Shown here: one piece after another, positions 9,796-20,499 of the stretch
How positions within the stretch are numbered: position 1 is the stretch's first letter
Layout of the letters: each line of letters starts with the position of its first letter
NCBI GenBank assembly: GCA_911728435.2
Contig: OU452205.1
Location: forward strand, 18,296,260-18,360,259
DNA length: 64,000 nt
Direction of reading: 5' to 3'
Source of the DNA: Apoderus coryli
Lineage: Eukaryota > Arthropoda > Insecta > Coleoptera > Attelabidae
Made by a program: the position numbers and the translations under genes
Notes under the pieces: generated by a model
The model's database searches: none
Told to the model about the DNA's origin: nothing
The model's input: only the letters and a program-made list of their open reading frames with translations

Positions 9796-11160
9796 TATGA
9801 AGAAAAGCACCTTATGAAGAAAAGCAGCCCCAAGTCTCATAACGACTACAGGACGATTGCACTAATGAGTCACACACTGAAAGTGTTCTTGAAGATCATC
9901 CATGCGAGAATCTATAAGAAATGCGAAGAGCGGATCGGTGAAACGCAATTCGGATTTCGCAACGGCCTTGGCACAAGGGAAGCTCTGATGGGGATGCATG
10001 TGTTAGTGCAAAGATGCCTAGATATCTCAGTGGACGTATACGCATGCTTTATCGACTACGAGAAGGCATTCGATTGCGTGAAACACGAAAAGCTTATTAC
10101 CATTCTGACAAATATTGGTCTTGACAGCAGAGACATACGAATTATTGAGAACCTGTACTGGGAACAAACAGCATCCATCAAAGTAGGAAATAGCAGCAGT
10201 GAAGGCATAGAGATAAAAAAGGGCGTAAGACAGGGCTGCATATTATCACCGATTCTCTTCAATTTATACTCTGAGAAGATTTTTAACGAGGCCCTTGACG
10301 AAAAAACTGAAGGCATTATTGTGAACGGACAGGTGATAAATAATTTGCGATATGCAGACGGTACAGTGTTGTTAGCAACTAGTGAGGTTGAACTGCAGTC
10401 TTTGATAGATAGCATAAATCAAAGAAGTCTGGAGGCAGGATTAAGACTAAATGTCAAAAAGACAAAGGTGATGGTAATAAGCAGAAAGAATAGCCCTAAG
10501 ACCAACCTGACAGCCAATGGAATACGTCTACAACAGGTTGACAGTTATAAGTACCTAGGATCCACCATTGTTTGCAAAGGTGATAACTCCGTTGAAATAA
10601 GAGCCAGAATAGAACAGGCAAGAACTGCATTCAGGAAAATGAGCAAAGTTTTGAGTTGCAAAAACCTCAGCCTGAACCTAAGACTGCGTTTGCTCCGATG
10701 CTATGTGTTCTCGGTTCTTCTATATGGATCGGAAGCTTGGACACTTACCACGTGCTCTGCCAAAAAAATCGAGGCATTTGAAATGTGGTGTTACAGACGA
10801 TTACTGAGAATACCCTGGACTGATAAAGTGCGCAACATCACAGTTCTGGAAAGACTTGGCAAAGACAGGGAAATCATGTATGAAATAAAAAAGCGCAAAC
10901 TAGAATATCTTGGCCACATCATGAGAAATACGAAATACAGAGTCTTACAGAACATACTCCAGGGTAAAGTAGAAGGTAAAAGAGGACCGGGGAGAAGAAG
11001 ACATTCTTGGCTTAAGAACTTGCGCGAGTGGTTTGGAGTAAACACATGTACCTTATTCAGGAGAGCAGTTAACAAGGTGCAAATAGCTTTGATGATAGCC
11101 AACGTCCGTGTAGGGCAAGGCACCTAGAGAAGAAGACCTTATGAACTCTTTCATCAACAC
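9796..11160 (+). mobile_element. RTE-like non-LTR retrotransposon, 5' truncated
   Basis: A 5'-truncated LINE inserted in the opposite orientation into the BEL/Pao relic. It starts within the reverse transcriptase. The short direct repeat CACCTTATGAAGAAAAG at 9791 and 9808, and ACCTTATGAA again just past the 3' end (about 11134), may mark the target duplication. The boundaries are approximate. Confidence 0.7.
9814..11127 (+). pseudogene. RTE-like reverse transcriptase, truncated, catalytic YADD changed to YADG
   Basis: The 437-residue open frame starts in the RT domain at NDYRTIALMSH. It shows motif A (ACFIDYEKAFDCV), motif B (GVRQGCILSPILF) and motif C reading RYADGTVLL (10348-10374), so the second catalytic aspartate is replaced by glycine. 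The C-terminal region (EAFEMWCYRRLLRI, LGHIMRN, GKRGPGRRRHSWLKNL) is typical of RTE/BovB-type proteins and their host-annotated relatives. The endonuclease half is missing. The frame has stayed open, so truncation is recent relative to its surroundings, but the copy cannot be active. Confidence 0.78.
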
Positions 11161-11169
11161 TGTATTTCA

Positions 11170-12060
11170 AAAACTGCGAGTTGTAAATATTATGATTCTC
11201 TTTAAATAATACGCAACGAAAAGAAGATTTTTTCTCAGTAAAATTGTTTTTTGAATATCTCGACTAATGACTCGAGAAGATCAGACTTTTTCTTAATGAC
11301 TTGATTCAATTTATTTAAGGTCAGCAAACTGTAAGTTTTATGAAAAATATGAATAAGCAAAGTAGCTTAATGGTTTACAGATTCATTTATAGCTTCAAGA
11401 GATGTCAAAGGCTTTGACATATTATCCAATAATTTTCTTAATTCATTTTCCGATTCTTGATGAATAACTTGCAGATTAAACAAAGCTCTCACATGATAGC
11501 TAGTTAAAACTGATTTATTATGACATCTATTGGAAAGTGCCAGCTCATAGTTTTCTGCTGTAAATTATATGTTACGAATTACCTGTGCTGCACAGCCATG
11601 TAAAGATGCAGGAAGATAATGGAACCGATAAATAAAATTACTTTTGCTGTTAATTAAACTGTCAAATAAATTCTAAACTCCAACAAATGTTCATAATTTC
11701 CTGAAAATATAGGTAGTTCAATATCTGGAAATTTTACATCTTTGGAAAATCCACTAGAACTAGTTGCATTAGAACTTGTTCTGAGAGCACTTAAATCTCT
11801 AGACACCTTTAGTAGAGTTTCATGATATTCTCTATAGGGCCTTTAAACTCTTCTCTTTCAATAGATTTCACCAGATATATCAAAATACTTTTTTAACAAA
11901 GTTTGTTTTTGCTGTAAAATACCTCTAGTCCTAACTAATTGTTTTATATTATTTTCAGTAGCTGTGTTTTAGTCTTCTTCCAACGACTGCACTCGCCTTA
12001 TTGCGCACATTAACTCTCTAGTTTTAAAGTTGGCGTCTCGACTATGTACTAACTGTGCTT
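11170..12060 (-). pseudogene. BEL/Pao gag relic (DUF1759-like), same element as 8700-9793
   Basis: The minus strand reads FPDIELPIFSGNYEHLLEF, the conserved start of the Pao gag core, followed by SNRCHNKSVLTSYHVRALF-like and LLDNMSKPLTSLEAIN-like blocks. These occur in the order seen in the intact BEL/Pao gag at 41308-45387. In-frame stops show it is dead. With 8700-9793 it forms one minus-strand element split by the RTE-like insertion at about 9800-11140. Confidence 0.7.
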
Positions 12061-12769
12061 TCAACACACATTTTGTTACGGGCTAAAGGCTTCCACAGAA
12101 TATAACTGTTTAAACTGGCGGAATGAGAGATCTTCAATGCATATGATGAATATTTATTGATAAAATCGTAACATACCTTAAAGTAATCATGAACGAATAA
12201 TTTCGCTACTATTGTACTACTTAATTTTATTTAAAAAGCATCCAGATAAATGCGATGACACGCAATACCACAACAACAGTACCAAACAAGCTCTGAGCGT
12301 CATAACTTTGGGGATGATCATGGATCCAACAAGTTTGCACCTAAAAGAAATGGAAAAGAGAATCATTTAATAGCACGAACAGTTCATTCAGGTAGAAACA
12401 TGGTTGTGAAATTGATTGAGCGTACCTTCTTACGGTTGACCACTGTTTACATCTTCACATAGTGCCTGGATAATAGCTGGCCTGGAGTATGAATTTGATC
12501 ATCCAATGCATTCACTAAAATATAAATATATTTTCATTACCTATTTCTTTAAAATATCATTAAATATCAAAATTTCTGCTTTGTTTACAATAATAAATAA
12601 TTGTTGTTATTAATTGGGGTTATTTGCAATAAATAATGTGATATGTTGAAAGACAGCTGACAATTGAGGGATGTATTGGAACATTTGGACTATTCCGTTT
12701 CTTATTTTGGGGCCTACTGTTGTTGTTTTGGTCTTCGGCTGGTCGTAGATTCGTGTCCGATTTATTCAA
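12061..12769. other. No gene recognised
   Basis: AT-rich intronic sequence after the BEL/Pao gag relic. Nothing can be supported here. Confidence 0.4.
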
Positions 12770-13545
12770 TTACTCATTTTGAGATCGTTCGATGAGCGGT
12801 GTAATTACCGGTTCGGAGGAACAATTATGGTTCGCAGACACGGGGATGTTGTGATGGTGTTCATTGGAAAAGGAACACGGAAAACGTACATTATCACCCA
12901 GCCCTAATCTGACGTGGGGGCAGGCTGACGGTGCAAGATTGTGACACTTAAAACGGTACTCGTTCATTTTGGTTTCGGAGGGTCCTACCTGAAAGGTGTA
13001 TAAAGTATTAATCCACCCAATTTTCGTGAAGTATAATATTTTCAACAAATAAGGGCAGCAAATTGTAGTTTTGTAACTCAAGAGAGTTGTTTGCCTCAGC
13101 GGAGCGCTGGAGTTGAATTTATATTAATTACGTGCTTTACAAATATACCCTCCTAACCTAAACACCACGAGGCCATCTACCATCTTAGGTGAGTGTCACT
13201 TACTATATTCAGGCAACATAAGTATATTTTCGGTGCAACAATTTCAATTACTTACCATTTCGGATGAGGCTATTATAATAGTGTTTTCGATTAGGCCTCA
13301 AAAGCCACCCTCAGCATCACCGCGGAGCGGCTGAAGCGTTTGTCAGACCCTGAGTCACGGGCACGAGTTGTGCGAAGAATTAACCAGATACTATCGGTAT
13401 AAGCGAATTTCAGCACGTGTCTGATACAGTGCAGGCAGTCGAATTCATCGGAGCAGGGTCCTGGCATTGTTAGGTCATCCAAGGTTGGTGTCGTGCAAGA
13501 CAGACTGGACACGATCTTCGTCCAAGCGGCGTGTGAGTACCCAAC
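12770..13545. other. GC-richer island with coding-like fragments of unknown origin
   Basis: This island is clearly richer in GC than its surroundings. On the minus strand 12770-12968 reads a frame starting MNEYRFKCHNLAPSACP; it is preceded by an acceptor-like ACACCTTTCAG, and AATAAA follows the stop by a few bases. On the plus strand 13296-13398 reads LSITAERLKRLSDPESRA, also after an acceptor-like GATTAG. GTGAGT donors occur at 13187 and 13533. No domain is recognised and I could not assemble a consistent gene on either strand. Confidence 0.25.
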
Positions 13546-14384
13546 TCGAGTAGAACTTCATCAAACTTAAACCAGGTATTTTAGTGAAGTAGGTACAGCA
13601 TTCCTCAGTGTCACTTTGCTGTAATTGTTTCTGAATCAATGCATATATATTACCATTAACGTTTGTACTTTATCCTGTAACTTCACACTTGTTTTTTTTT
13701 TGTCAGTGACCTGAAATAGTTCACTTAGTGAAATAACTTTAAACTTGGCCGTGGTGGCTTTTCATATTATTTTCTCTTTTTTTTTTTTGTGAACACACAA
13801 GCGTATCACTAGAACCGCTTTACGGTGGATAAACTTGGATTTATTGTTTTAATATTGTTATTATATATTGGGTATTTCTTTTAGTAGAAGAGTATTACTT
13901 ACCTTTCAGGAATTGTGTATATTTTATGTTGTGTAAACCTCGTATGATCATACCTAGGTAACAGTACCACGTTGAGTAAATGTTAATTGTTTAAAATACG
14001 CGCTAACTATATGGATTAATTGCGTCACGATTTTTATACATTTAAATAGTACTGTGCGCATGTTTAAGGCGGCACAGGTACAGATAATCATTTCCAATAA
14101 ATCCGCCATCCTCTCTTGGACTCAATATTGCTTTTTTTTAATTACCAATTTGGTTTTATAATTTCATAACCTCACTTTTAATCTCACCAATCGATTAACT
14201 GTCATTTTAATATTTATCGGCGCTTCTTAATTGATGGTCCATATGGTAGGGAGTGCATAAGCTCCGCTAGAGATTACGACGCATGCGCACACATATCCAA
14301 GTATAAGAATTCAAAAATTTGGAAGTGTATTGTTGATATTATGTTTAATTAATTGTAGAGTACAATTGAGTTTGTCGGCTATAA
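13546..14384. other. No gene recognised
   Basis: AT-rich DNA with poly-T runs and no supportable feature. Confidence 0.4.
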
Positions 14385-14594
14385 GGTTTATAATATATTT
14401 ACAAATTATTATTATAGATTTATATATTTACAAGGCAATATTATAGGTTATATATTTATTTACAAAGAATTATTATTATAGATTATATATTTACACAAGC
14501 ATTATCATAGGTTATATATTTACAAAGATTTATTATAGGGTTTATATTTACTACTAAAAATTATAGGTTATATTTATTTACACATTGTTTATAG
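14385..14594 (+). repeat. AT-rich minisatellite that served as Penelope target
   Basis: Variants of TATAGGTTATATATTTAC recur five or six times with irregular spacing of about 30-60 bases. The right flank of the Penelope insertion (20004-20036) continues the same sequence, so the element landed in this tract. Confidence 0.75.
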
Positions 14595-14695
14595 AAATCA
14601 ACAAATTTGTCCATATCTCAAAGAGGTTGAAGCAATAAAATAACTAAAGAGAATCCCAGTCGCAACCTCAACAAAATTTATTTAAAAACATTTCT

Positions 14696-14735
14696 GGATT
14701 ACATGTTTCGCCCACAATTGGGCATCATCAGATCC
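14696..14735 (-). ncRNA. Hammerhead ribozyme at the 3' side of the left Penelope copy
   Basis: Read on the minus strand: GGAU, then CUGAUGA, a stem II of GCCC/GGGC closing AAUUGU, GAAAC, a minimal stem III with self-complementary ACAUGU, then UA and AUCC. GGAU and AUCC form stem I. This is the small-stem-III hammerhead known from Penelope-like elements, which is thought to act as a dimer through the palindromic stem III loop. It probably releases transcript ends within the element's terminal repeat. Confidence 0.8.
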
Positions 14736-15009
14736 AACAGATCTATAAGAAGAAATTCAAAAATTGTAAATAACTTAAAGTACAACAAGGTAACGAAAAA
14801 CTTACATGTCAAACAAATTGCTCGAGGCATCTAATATGTTATGGGTTAAAAATTATCAAAACAACACATTGTAACAATCACAAACACTCTAAAATTGACT
14901 ATCGATACATTAAGAATCTGAATTTAAAATCTATCAGCTGGCATAGCAAAGTTTAATATAATATAAAAAGGCCGTATAACACAAAAAATACATATTTATT
15001 ATTTATCTA

Positions 15010-17376
15010 TTATTTATCTAGTGAGAGGTTGTTAAATACGAGGTGCGGTTCGAATGTAAAGACATCGTTAACACATTGTAAAATTGGGCTCTTTTTAGCC
15101 TTTGAGATCTCCATTTTCTCTAACAGGTTCAACTTTTGACCCTTATTACAGATGTGTAAAATTTCTGGAGTATCCGGAGGACAGTGTCCTTCTTCCAGTA
15201 AATGGTTCGCGAAGGCAGACTTGGTAACAGTTATTTCTGTGTCTTTGTATTTGGTATATTCCCTAAGGTGTTCCTTAAATCTTGTTGAGAATCTTCTGCC
15301 AGACTGACCAACATATACCGCGGGACAGTCCATGCAGTTAAGAGTATAGACACCCGACTTAGACAAAGGATCCAACCGATCCTTAACCCTAACAATGTGC
15401 TTCTTCAAGGTGTTATTAGTCTTAAACGCAACTGTCACACTGTGAGGAGCAAATATTCGGCTTATTTTTGAAGAAACACCACCAAAGTACGTCACAGACC
15501 GGAAGATTCTGTTGGAGGGGTTGCTGACAATGTTGTAGGTGAATTTATATTTGTTCAGATAACGGTAGAAAAGCTTATCGATTGTTTTGAGAGGAAAACC
15601 ATTGTTGAAAGCTAGCTGTTTGATGATGTTGTGTTCTTTATTAAAAGCGTCGATGGAAAGAGGAAGATTAAACAGTCTAAAAAATAACGAATGGAACGTC
15701 GAGAACTTATGAGAGGGCGGTGAGTTTGAGTGGTATTGTATGATGTTGTCCGTAGCTGAAGGTTTTCTGTAAATCTCTAGCTCAATATGGTCTCCTCTTC
15801 GCTTCAATAAAAGGTCTAAGAAGGGTAGGACTCCATCCTTTTCCAACTCTAATGTAAATGTTATTTTACTATGTAAGGAGTTCAAAAATAACAAAAAATT
15901 ATTCAGACCCAACTCATCTCCCGTCCAGATCACACAAATGTCGTCAACATATCTTCTATATAGTGAAAGTGAATCTGCAAAGTTACTAACCATGATCCTT
16001 CTCTCTAATCCGTGCATGAAAACTTCACTTAGAAACGGGGATAAACAAGATCCCATTGCCAACCCATCTTTCTGTGCATAAAATTTTTTGTTAAATTGGA
16101 AAAAATTTTGGTCTAGGGCGACAGAAAGCAATGTGATTAGATGTTCAACATTCAATCTCGATAAATCGGACTTGATCAGCATGTCACGGACTATATCTAT
16201 GCATTCAGATGGCGGAACGCTTGGGAACAAGTTTTTAACATCCAGGGATAACAAAATTGAATTCTCAGGTATAGAGATCTCCTTCAACTGGTTGGCAAAT
16301 TCGATGGTGTTTTTAATCGAAACATCATTTGTGAAACATGTGGTCTCTCTGAGGACCTCATTCAGCCATGAGGACAGCCGGTAACATGGTGTTTCCACAA
16401 AAGATACCACAGGTCTTATTGGGATATCTTCCTTATGAACCTTAGGTAGCCCGTACAACAACGGTGTCTTTGGATTCATGGGGGTTAATTTCTCTTTTGA
16501 TGTTCCAAAATATTCCAACGTTAAACTGGTAGACTGTAATTGTTGTTTTACTTTGTTAAAAAATATGTTAGTGGGGTCTCTCCCTAAAACTGTAAAATCA
16601 TCGGGGTTCAGAAAAGTCTCAACTTTCTCCACATAATCAGGCCTTTTAAGAATCACCAAACAAGAGCCCTTATCCGCTCTCGTCGCAACTAGGTCATTGG
16701 AAGCAATTTTAGTTTTGATATTCCTCATTATTGTCTGAGAATATCCAGATCGGACCGATTTAGGAGTTCCCGTATTCAAAGTATTAACTATTTGAGCCCT
16801 TAATATATTTTTATCTGGTATGTTTGTGGTTTGTAAAATATTCTCACATTCGACCGCTAACATCTCTTTGTCTTCAAAGGTTATATTGTTATGAAAATTA
16901 AACTTAAGGTTGTGACATAAGATGTAATTTTCTTCGGTCTTAAATTTTACATCTGTCAGGTTAAGAACCCTGTCGTGGAATTTGTGGTCGGAATAGTTTC
17001 CTCGTGAATATTGTGAGTTATCACGTTGTTTAGCCTTTAGGAGATTTAACTTATTACTCAGGCGCTGGAAAGTCCTTTTACCAAATACTTCCAAATCGTC
17101 TCTAACACTGTAGTCCAGAGTTATAAACTCTACAAATTGCTGTTTCACCGTCAATGTAAAATACAAATATTTTAAGTCAACATTAACCTTGTTTAAAGAT
17201 TTATAGTGCTCCTTGATTTCCTGTCGCAACCAGATGCTCCTTGCGTACTTCAAAGCTACTCTAGCGGAATTCGTTTTATATCCACATCTGATGTTAATAA
17301 AATTCGGTGTTAGGTTGAAAAACACACACTGTTTGAGAAACCATATCTTCAATAAGAGGTTTTTCCTCGAAAACAT
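15010..17376 (-). CDS. Penelope-like reverse transcriptase with GIY-YIG endonuclease (left copy, intact)
   Basis: A 788-residue protein from the ATG at 17376 (the open frame continues upstream into the dimer junction). Around residues 290-560 lies the Penelope-type reverse transcriptase: GLPKVHKEDIPIRPVVS, motif A LLSLDVKNLFPSVP, motif B GLAMGSCLSPF and motif C YRRYVDDICVIW. The C-terminal 120 residues are a GIY-YIG nuclease (SGVYTLNCMDCPAVYVGQSG, then RFKEHL) with the CxxC insert seen in Poseidon/Neptune-type elements. These enzymes nick target DNA and prime reverse transcription from it. No stop or frameshift, so the protein could be functional. There is no obvious 5' untranslated region, because the partner copy begins right upstream. 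Confidence 0.9.
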   Translation of the reverse strand: MFSRKNLLLKIWFLKQCVFFNLTPNFINIRCGYKTNSARVALKYARSIWLRQEIKEHYKSLNKVNVDLKYLYFTLTVKQQFVEFITLDYSVRDDLEVFGKRTFQRLSNKLNLLKAKQRDNSQYSRGNYSDHKFHDRVLNLTDVKFKTEENYILCHNLKFNFHNNITFEDKEMLAVECENILQTTNIPDKNILRAQIVNTLNTGTPKSVRSGYSQTIMRNIKTKIASNDLVATRADKGSCLVILKRPDYVEKVETFLNPDDFTVLGRDPTNIFFNKVKQQLQSTSLTLEYFGTSKEKLTPMNPKTPLLYGLPKVHKEDIPIRPVVSFVETPCYRLSSWLNEVLRETTCFTNDVSIKNTIEFANQLKEISIPENSILLSLDVKNLFPSVPPSECIDIVRDMLIKSDLSRLNVEHLITLLSVALDQNFFQFNKKFYAQKDGLAMGSCLSPFLSEVFMHGLERRIMVSNFADSLSLYRRYVDDICVIWTGDELGLNNFLLFLNSLHSKITFTLELEKDGVLPFLDLLLKRRGDHIELEIYRKPSATDNIIQYHSNSPPSHKFSTFHSLFFRLFNLPLSIDAFNKEHNIIKQLAFNNGFPLKTIDKLFYRYLNKYKFTYNIVSNPSNRIFRSVTYFGGVSSKISRIFAPHSVTVAFKTNNTLKKHIVRVKDRLDPLSKSGVYTLNCMDCPAVYVGQSGRRFSTRFKEHLREYTKYKDTEITVTKSAFANHLLEEGHCPPDTPEILHICNKGQKLNLLEKMEISKAKKSPILQCVNDVFTFEPHLVFNNLSLDK

Positions 17377-17405
17377 ATTCTTCTTATACAATCGGACAAG
17401 TTTAG

Positions 17406-19631
17406 CCTGACTGGCGACAGGAAATCAAGGAGCACTATAAATCTTTAAACAAGGTTAATGTTGACTTAAAATATTTGTATTTTACATTGACGGTGAAACA
17501 GCAATTTGTAGAGTTTATAACTCTGGACTACAGTGTTAGAGACGATTTGGAAGTATTTGGTAAAAGGACTTTCCAGCGCCTGAGTAATAAGTTAAATCTC
17601 CTAAAGGCTAAACAACGTGATAACTCACAATATTCACGAGGAAACTATTCCGACCACAAATTCCACGACAGGGTTCTTAACCTGACAGATGTAAAATTTA
17701 AGACCGAAGAAAATTACATCTTATGTCACAACCTTAAGTTTAATTTTCATAACAATATAACCTTTGAAGACAAAGAGATGTTAGCGGTCGAATGTGAGAA
17801 TATTTTACAAACCACAAACATACCAGATAAAAATATATTAAGGGCTCAAATAGTTAATACTTTGAATACGGGAACTCCTAAATCGGTCCGATCTGGATAT
17901 TCTCAGACAATAATGAGGAATATCAAAACTAAAATTGCTTCCAATGACCTAGTTGCGACGAGAGCGGATAAGGGCTCTTGTTTGGTGATTCTTAAAAGGC
18001 CTGATTATGTGGAGAAAGTTGAGACTTTTCTGAACCCCGATGATTTTACAGTTTTAGGGAGAGACCCCACTAACATATTTTTTAACAAAGTAAAACAACA
18101 ATTACAGTCTACCAGTTTAACGTTGGAATATTTTGGAACATCAAAAGAGAAATTAACCCCCATGAATCCAAAGACACCGTTGTTGTACGGGCTACCTAAG
18201 GTTCATAAGGAAGATATCCCAATAAGACCTGTGGTATCTTTTGTGGAAACACCATGTTACCGGCTGTCCTCATGGCTGAATGAGGTCCTCAGAGAGACCA
18301 CATGTTTCACAAATGATGTTTCGATTAAAAACACCATCGAATTTGCCAACCAGTTGAAGGAGATCTCTATACCTGAGAATTCAATTTTGTTATCCCTGGA
18401 TGTTAAAAACTTGTTCCCAAGCGTTCCGCCATCTGAATGCATAGATATAGTCCGTGACATGCTGATCAAGTCCGATTTATCGAGATTGAATGTTGAACAT
18501 CTAATCACATTGCTTTCTGTCGCCCTAGACCAAAATTTTTTCCAATTTAACAAAAAATTTTATGCACAGAAAGATGGGTTGGCAATGGGATCTTGTTTAT
18601 CCCCGTTTCTAAGTGAAGTTTTCATGCACGGATTAGAGAGAAGGATCATGGTTAGTAACTTTGCAGATTCACTTTCACTATATAGAAGATATGTTGACGA
18701 CATTTGTGTGATCTGGACGGGAGATGAGTTGGGTCTGAATAATTTTTTGTTATTTTTGAACTCCTTACATAGTAAAATAACATTTACATTAGAGTTGGAA
18801 AAGGATGGAGTCCTACCCTTCTTAGACCTTTTATTGAAGCGAAGAGGAGACCATATTGAGCTAGAGATTTACAGAAAACCTTCAGCTACGGACAACATCA
18901 TACAATACCACTCAAACTCACCGCCCTCTCATAAGTTCTCGACGTTCCATTCGTTATTTTTTAGACTGTTTAATCTTCCTCTTTCCATCGACGCTTTTAA
19001 TAAAGAACACAACATCATCAAACAGCTAGCTTTCAACAATGGTTTTCCTCTCAAAACAATCGATAAGCTTTTCTACCGTTATCTGAACAAATATAAATTC
19101 ACCTACAACATTGTCAGCAACCCCTCCAACAGAATCTTCCGGTCTGTGACGTACTTTGGTGGTGTTTCTTCAAAAATAAGCCGAATATTTGCTCCTCACA
19201 GTGTGACAGTTGCGTTTAAGACTAATAACACCTTGAAGAAGCACATTGTTAGGGTTAAGGATCGGTTGGATCCTTTGTCTAAGTCGGGTGTCTATACTCT
19301 TAACTGCATGGACTGTCCCGCGGTATATGTTGGTCAGTCTGGCAGAAGATTCTCAACAAGATTTAAGGAACACCTTAGGGAATATACCAAATACAAAGAC
19401 ACAGAAATAACTGTTACCAAGTCTGCCTTCGCGAACCATTTACTGGAAGAAGGACACTGTCCTCCGGATACTCCAGAAATTTTACACATCTGTAATAAGG
19501 GTCAAAAGTTGAACCTGTTAGAGAAAATGGAGATCTCAAAGGCTAAAAAGAGCCCAATTTTACAATGTGTTAACGATGTCTTTACATTCGAACCGCACCT
19601 CGTATTTAACAACCTCTCACTAGATAAATAA
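17406..19631 (+). CDS. Penelope-like reverse transcriptase/GIY-YIG (right copy, 5' truncated)
   Basis: The same protein as the left copy but lacking its N-terminal roughly 55 residues. The frame opens after a TAG at 17403 and enters homology at the codons for RQEIKEH (17415). No ATG exists before KEMLAVE, over 100 codons in, so this copy has no natural start although all RT and GIY-YIG motifs remain (YVDD near 18690; VYVGQSG near 19330). The translated part is identical to the left copy, which implies that both came from one template or from a very recent duplication. Confidence 0.88.
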   Translation, partial: PDWRQEIKEHYKSLNKVNVDLKYLYFTLTVKQQFVEFITLDYSVRDDLEVFGKRTFQRLSNKLNLLKAKQRDNSQYSRGNYSDHKFHDRVLNLTDVKFKTEENYILCHNLKFNFHNNITFEDKEMLAVECENILQTTNIPDKNILRAQIVNTLNTGTPKSVRSGYSQTIMRNIKTKIASNDLVATRADKGSCLVILKRPDYVEKVETFLNPDDFTVLGRDPTNIFFNKVKQQLQSTSLTLEYFGTSKEKLTPMNPKTPLLYGLPKVHKEDIPIRPVVSFVETPCYRLSSWLNEVLRETTCFTNDVSIKNTIEFANQLKEISIPENSILLSLDVKNLFPSVPPSECIDIVRDMLIKSDLSRLNVEHLITLLSVALDQNFFQFNKKFYAQKDGLAMGSCLSPFLSEVFMHGLERRIMVSNFADSLSLYRRYVDDICVIWTGDELGLNNFLLFLNSLHSKITFTLELEKDGVLPFLDLLLKRRGDHIELEIYRKPSATDNIIQYHSNSPPSHKFSTFHSLFFRLFNLPLSIDAFNKEHNIIKQLAFNNGFPLKTIDKLFYRYLNKYKFTYNIVSNPSNRIFRSVTYFGGVSSKISRIFAPHSVTVAFKTNNTLKKHIVRVKDRLDPLSKSGVYTLNCMDCPAVYVGQSGRRFSTRFKEHLREYTKYKDTEITVTKSAFANHLLEEGHCPPDTPEILHICNKGQKLNLLEKMEISKAKKSPILQCVNDVFTFEPHLVFNNLSLDK

Positions 19632-19905
19632 TAGATAAATAATAAATATGTATTTTTTGTGTTATACGGCCTTTTTATATTATATTAAACTTTGCTATGC
19701 CAGCTGATAGATTTTAAATTCAGATTCTTAATGTATCGATAGTCAATTTTAGAGTGTTTGTGATTGTTACAATGTGTTGTTTTGATAATTTTTAACCCAT
19801 AACATATTAGATGCCTCGAGCAATTTGTTTGACATGTAAGTTTTTCGTTACCTTGTTGTACTTTAAGTTATTTACAATTTTTGAATTTCTTCTTATAGAT
19901 CTGTT

Positions 19906-19945
19906 GGATCTGATGATGCCCAATTGTGGGCGAAACATGTAATCC
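19906..19945 (+). ncRNA. Hammerhead ribozyme at the 3' side of the right Penelope copy
   Basis: An exact counterpart of the left copy's ribozyme in the opposite orientation: CUGAUGA, GCCC/GGGC stem II, GAAAC, AUGUA, and a GGAU/AUCC stem I. In this dimer the two ribozymes are at the outer ends and face outwards. A read-through transcript of either strand therefore carries one sense ribozyme and the complement of the other. Confidence 0.8.
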
Positions 19946-20015
19946 AGAAATGTTTTTAAATAAATTTTGTTGAGGTTGCGACTGGGATTCTCTTTAGTTA
20001 TTTCATTGTTTATAG

Positions 20016-20499
20016 GTTATATTTACACATTGTTCAATTTAATTACTTTAAAATTTCTATTAATAAATTTCTGATTCGGGATCATTTTGGATACGGTGTT
20101 ATTTACTTTCCCTCTTAGTGAGTTCCCGTTTTCTTTATAGTACTATCGATCGATCCTTTTATACAGGGGCATTTTTGAAACGGGTGGCGTCCAGGCAGTT
20201 TTGTTCCACTCCCAATCTCTGATTGAGCTAGGCCATTAAGTAGAAGGATCGATGATAATATAAGGAGATAATGCCATCTCTGATTTAGGAAGGATCACGA
20301 AATAAATTTTCTTTTAGTTTTGCCACCCGTGAATTTTTGTTTTGCTTGCTGCTGCGCACCCAAATTACAAAAGGTTCGCAGTAGCGTAGCAATTTCACAG
20401 TTTATCTGTATGAGAAATATCTGAAAAATATATTTCTGTTACTGTTTGACGTCTTCTGTCACGTTATATAAAATATTTTGACACCTATCGAACACACCA
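20016..20499. other. No gene recognised
   Basis: Intronic DNA following the Penelope target tract. There are a few GC-richer words but no coding or repeat assignment. Confidence 0.4.

Larger units (their letters stand above)
14595..20003. mobile_element. Penelope-like element, head-to-head inverted dimer, 12 bp target duplication
   Basis: Two copies of one Penelope-like element face away from each other. Arms of about 2.6 kb (14639-17226 and 17415-20003) read as near-perfect reverse complements, and the shared 718 residues of protein are identical. The unique centre (17227-17414) is the extra 5' part of the left copy, and the left copy also has 44 extra bases at its outer end. CATTGTTTATAG stands immediately outside both ends (14583-14594 and 20004-20015), so the dimer integrated as one unit. 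It lies in the long intron of the DUF1091-like gene. Confidence 0.9.

Noticed and set aside
13187..13295. Short intron joining 13186 to 13296
   Set aside because: The join puts TAG in the only phase compatible with the downstream frame.
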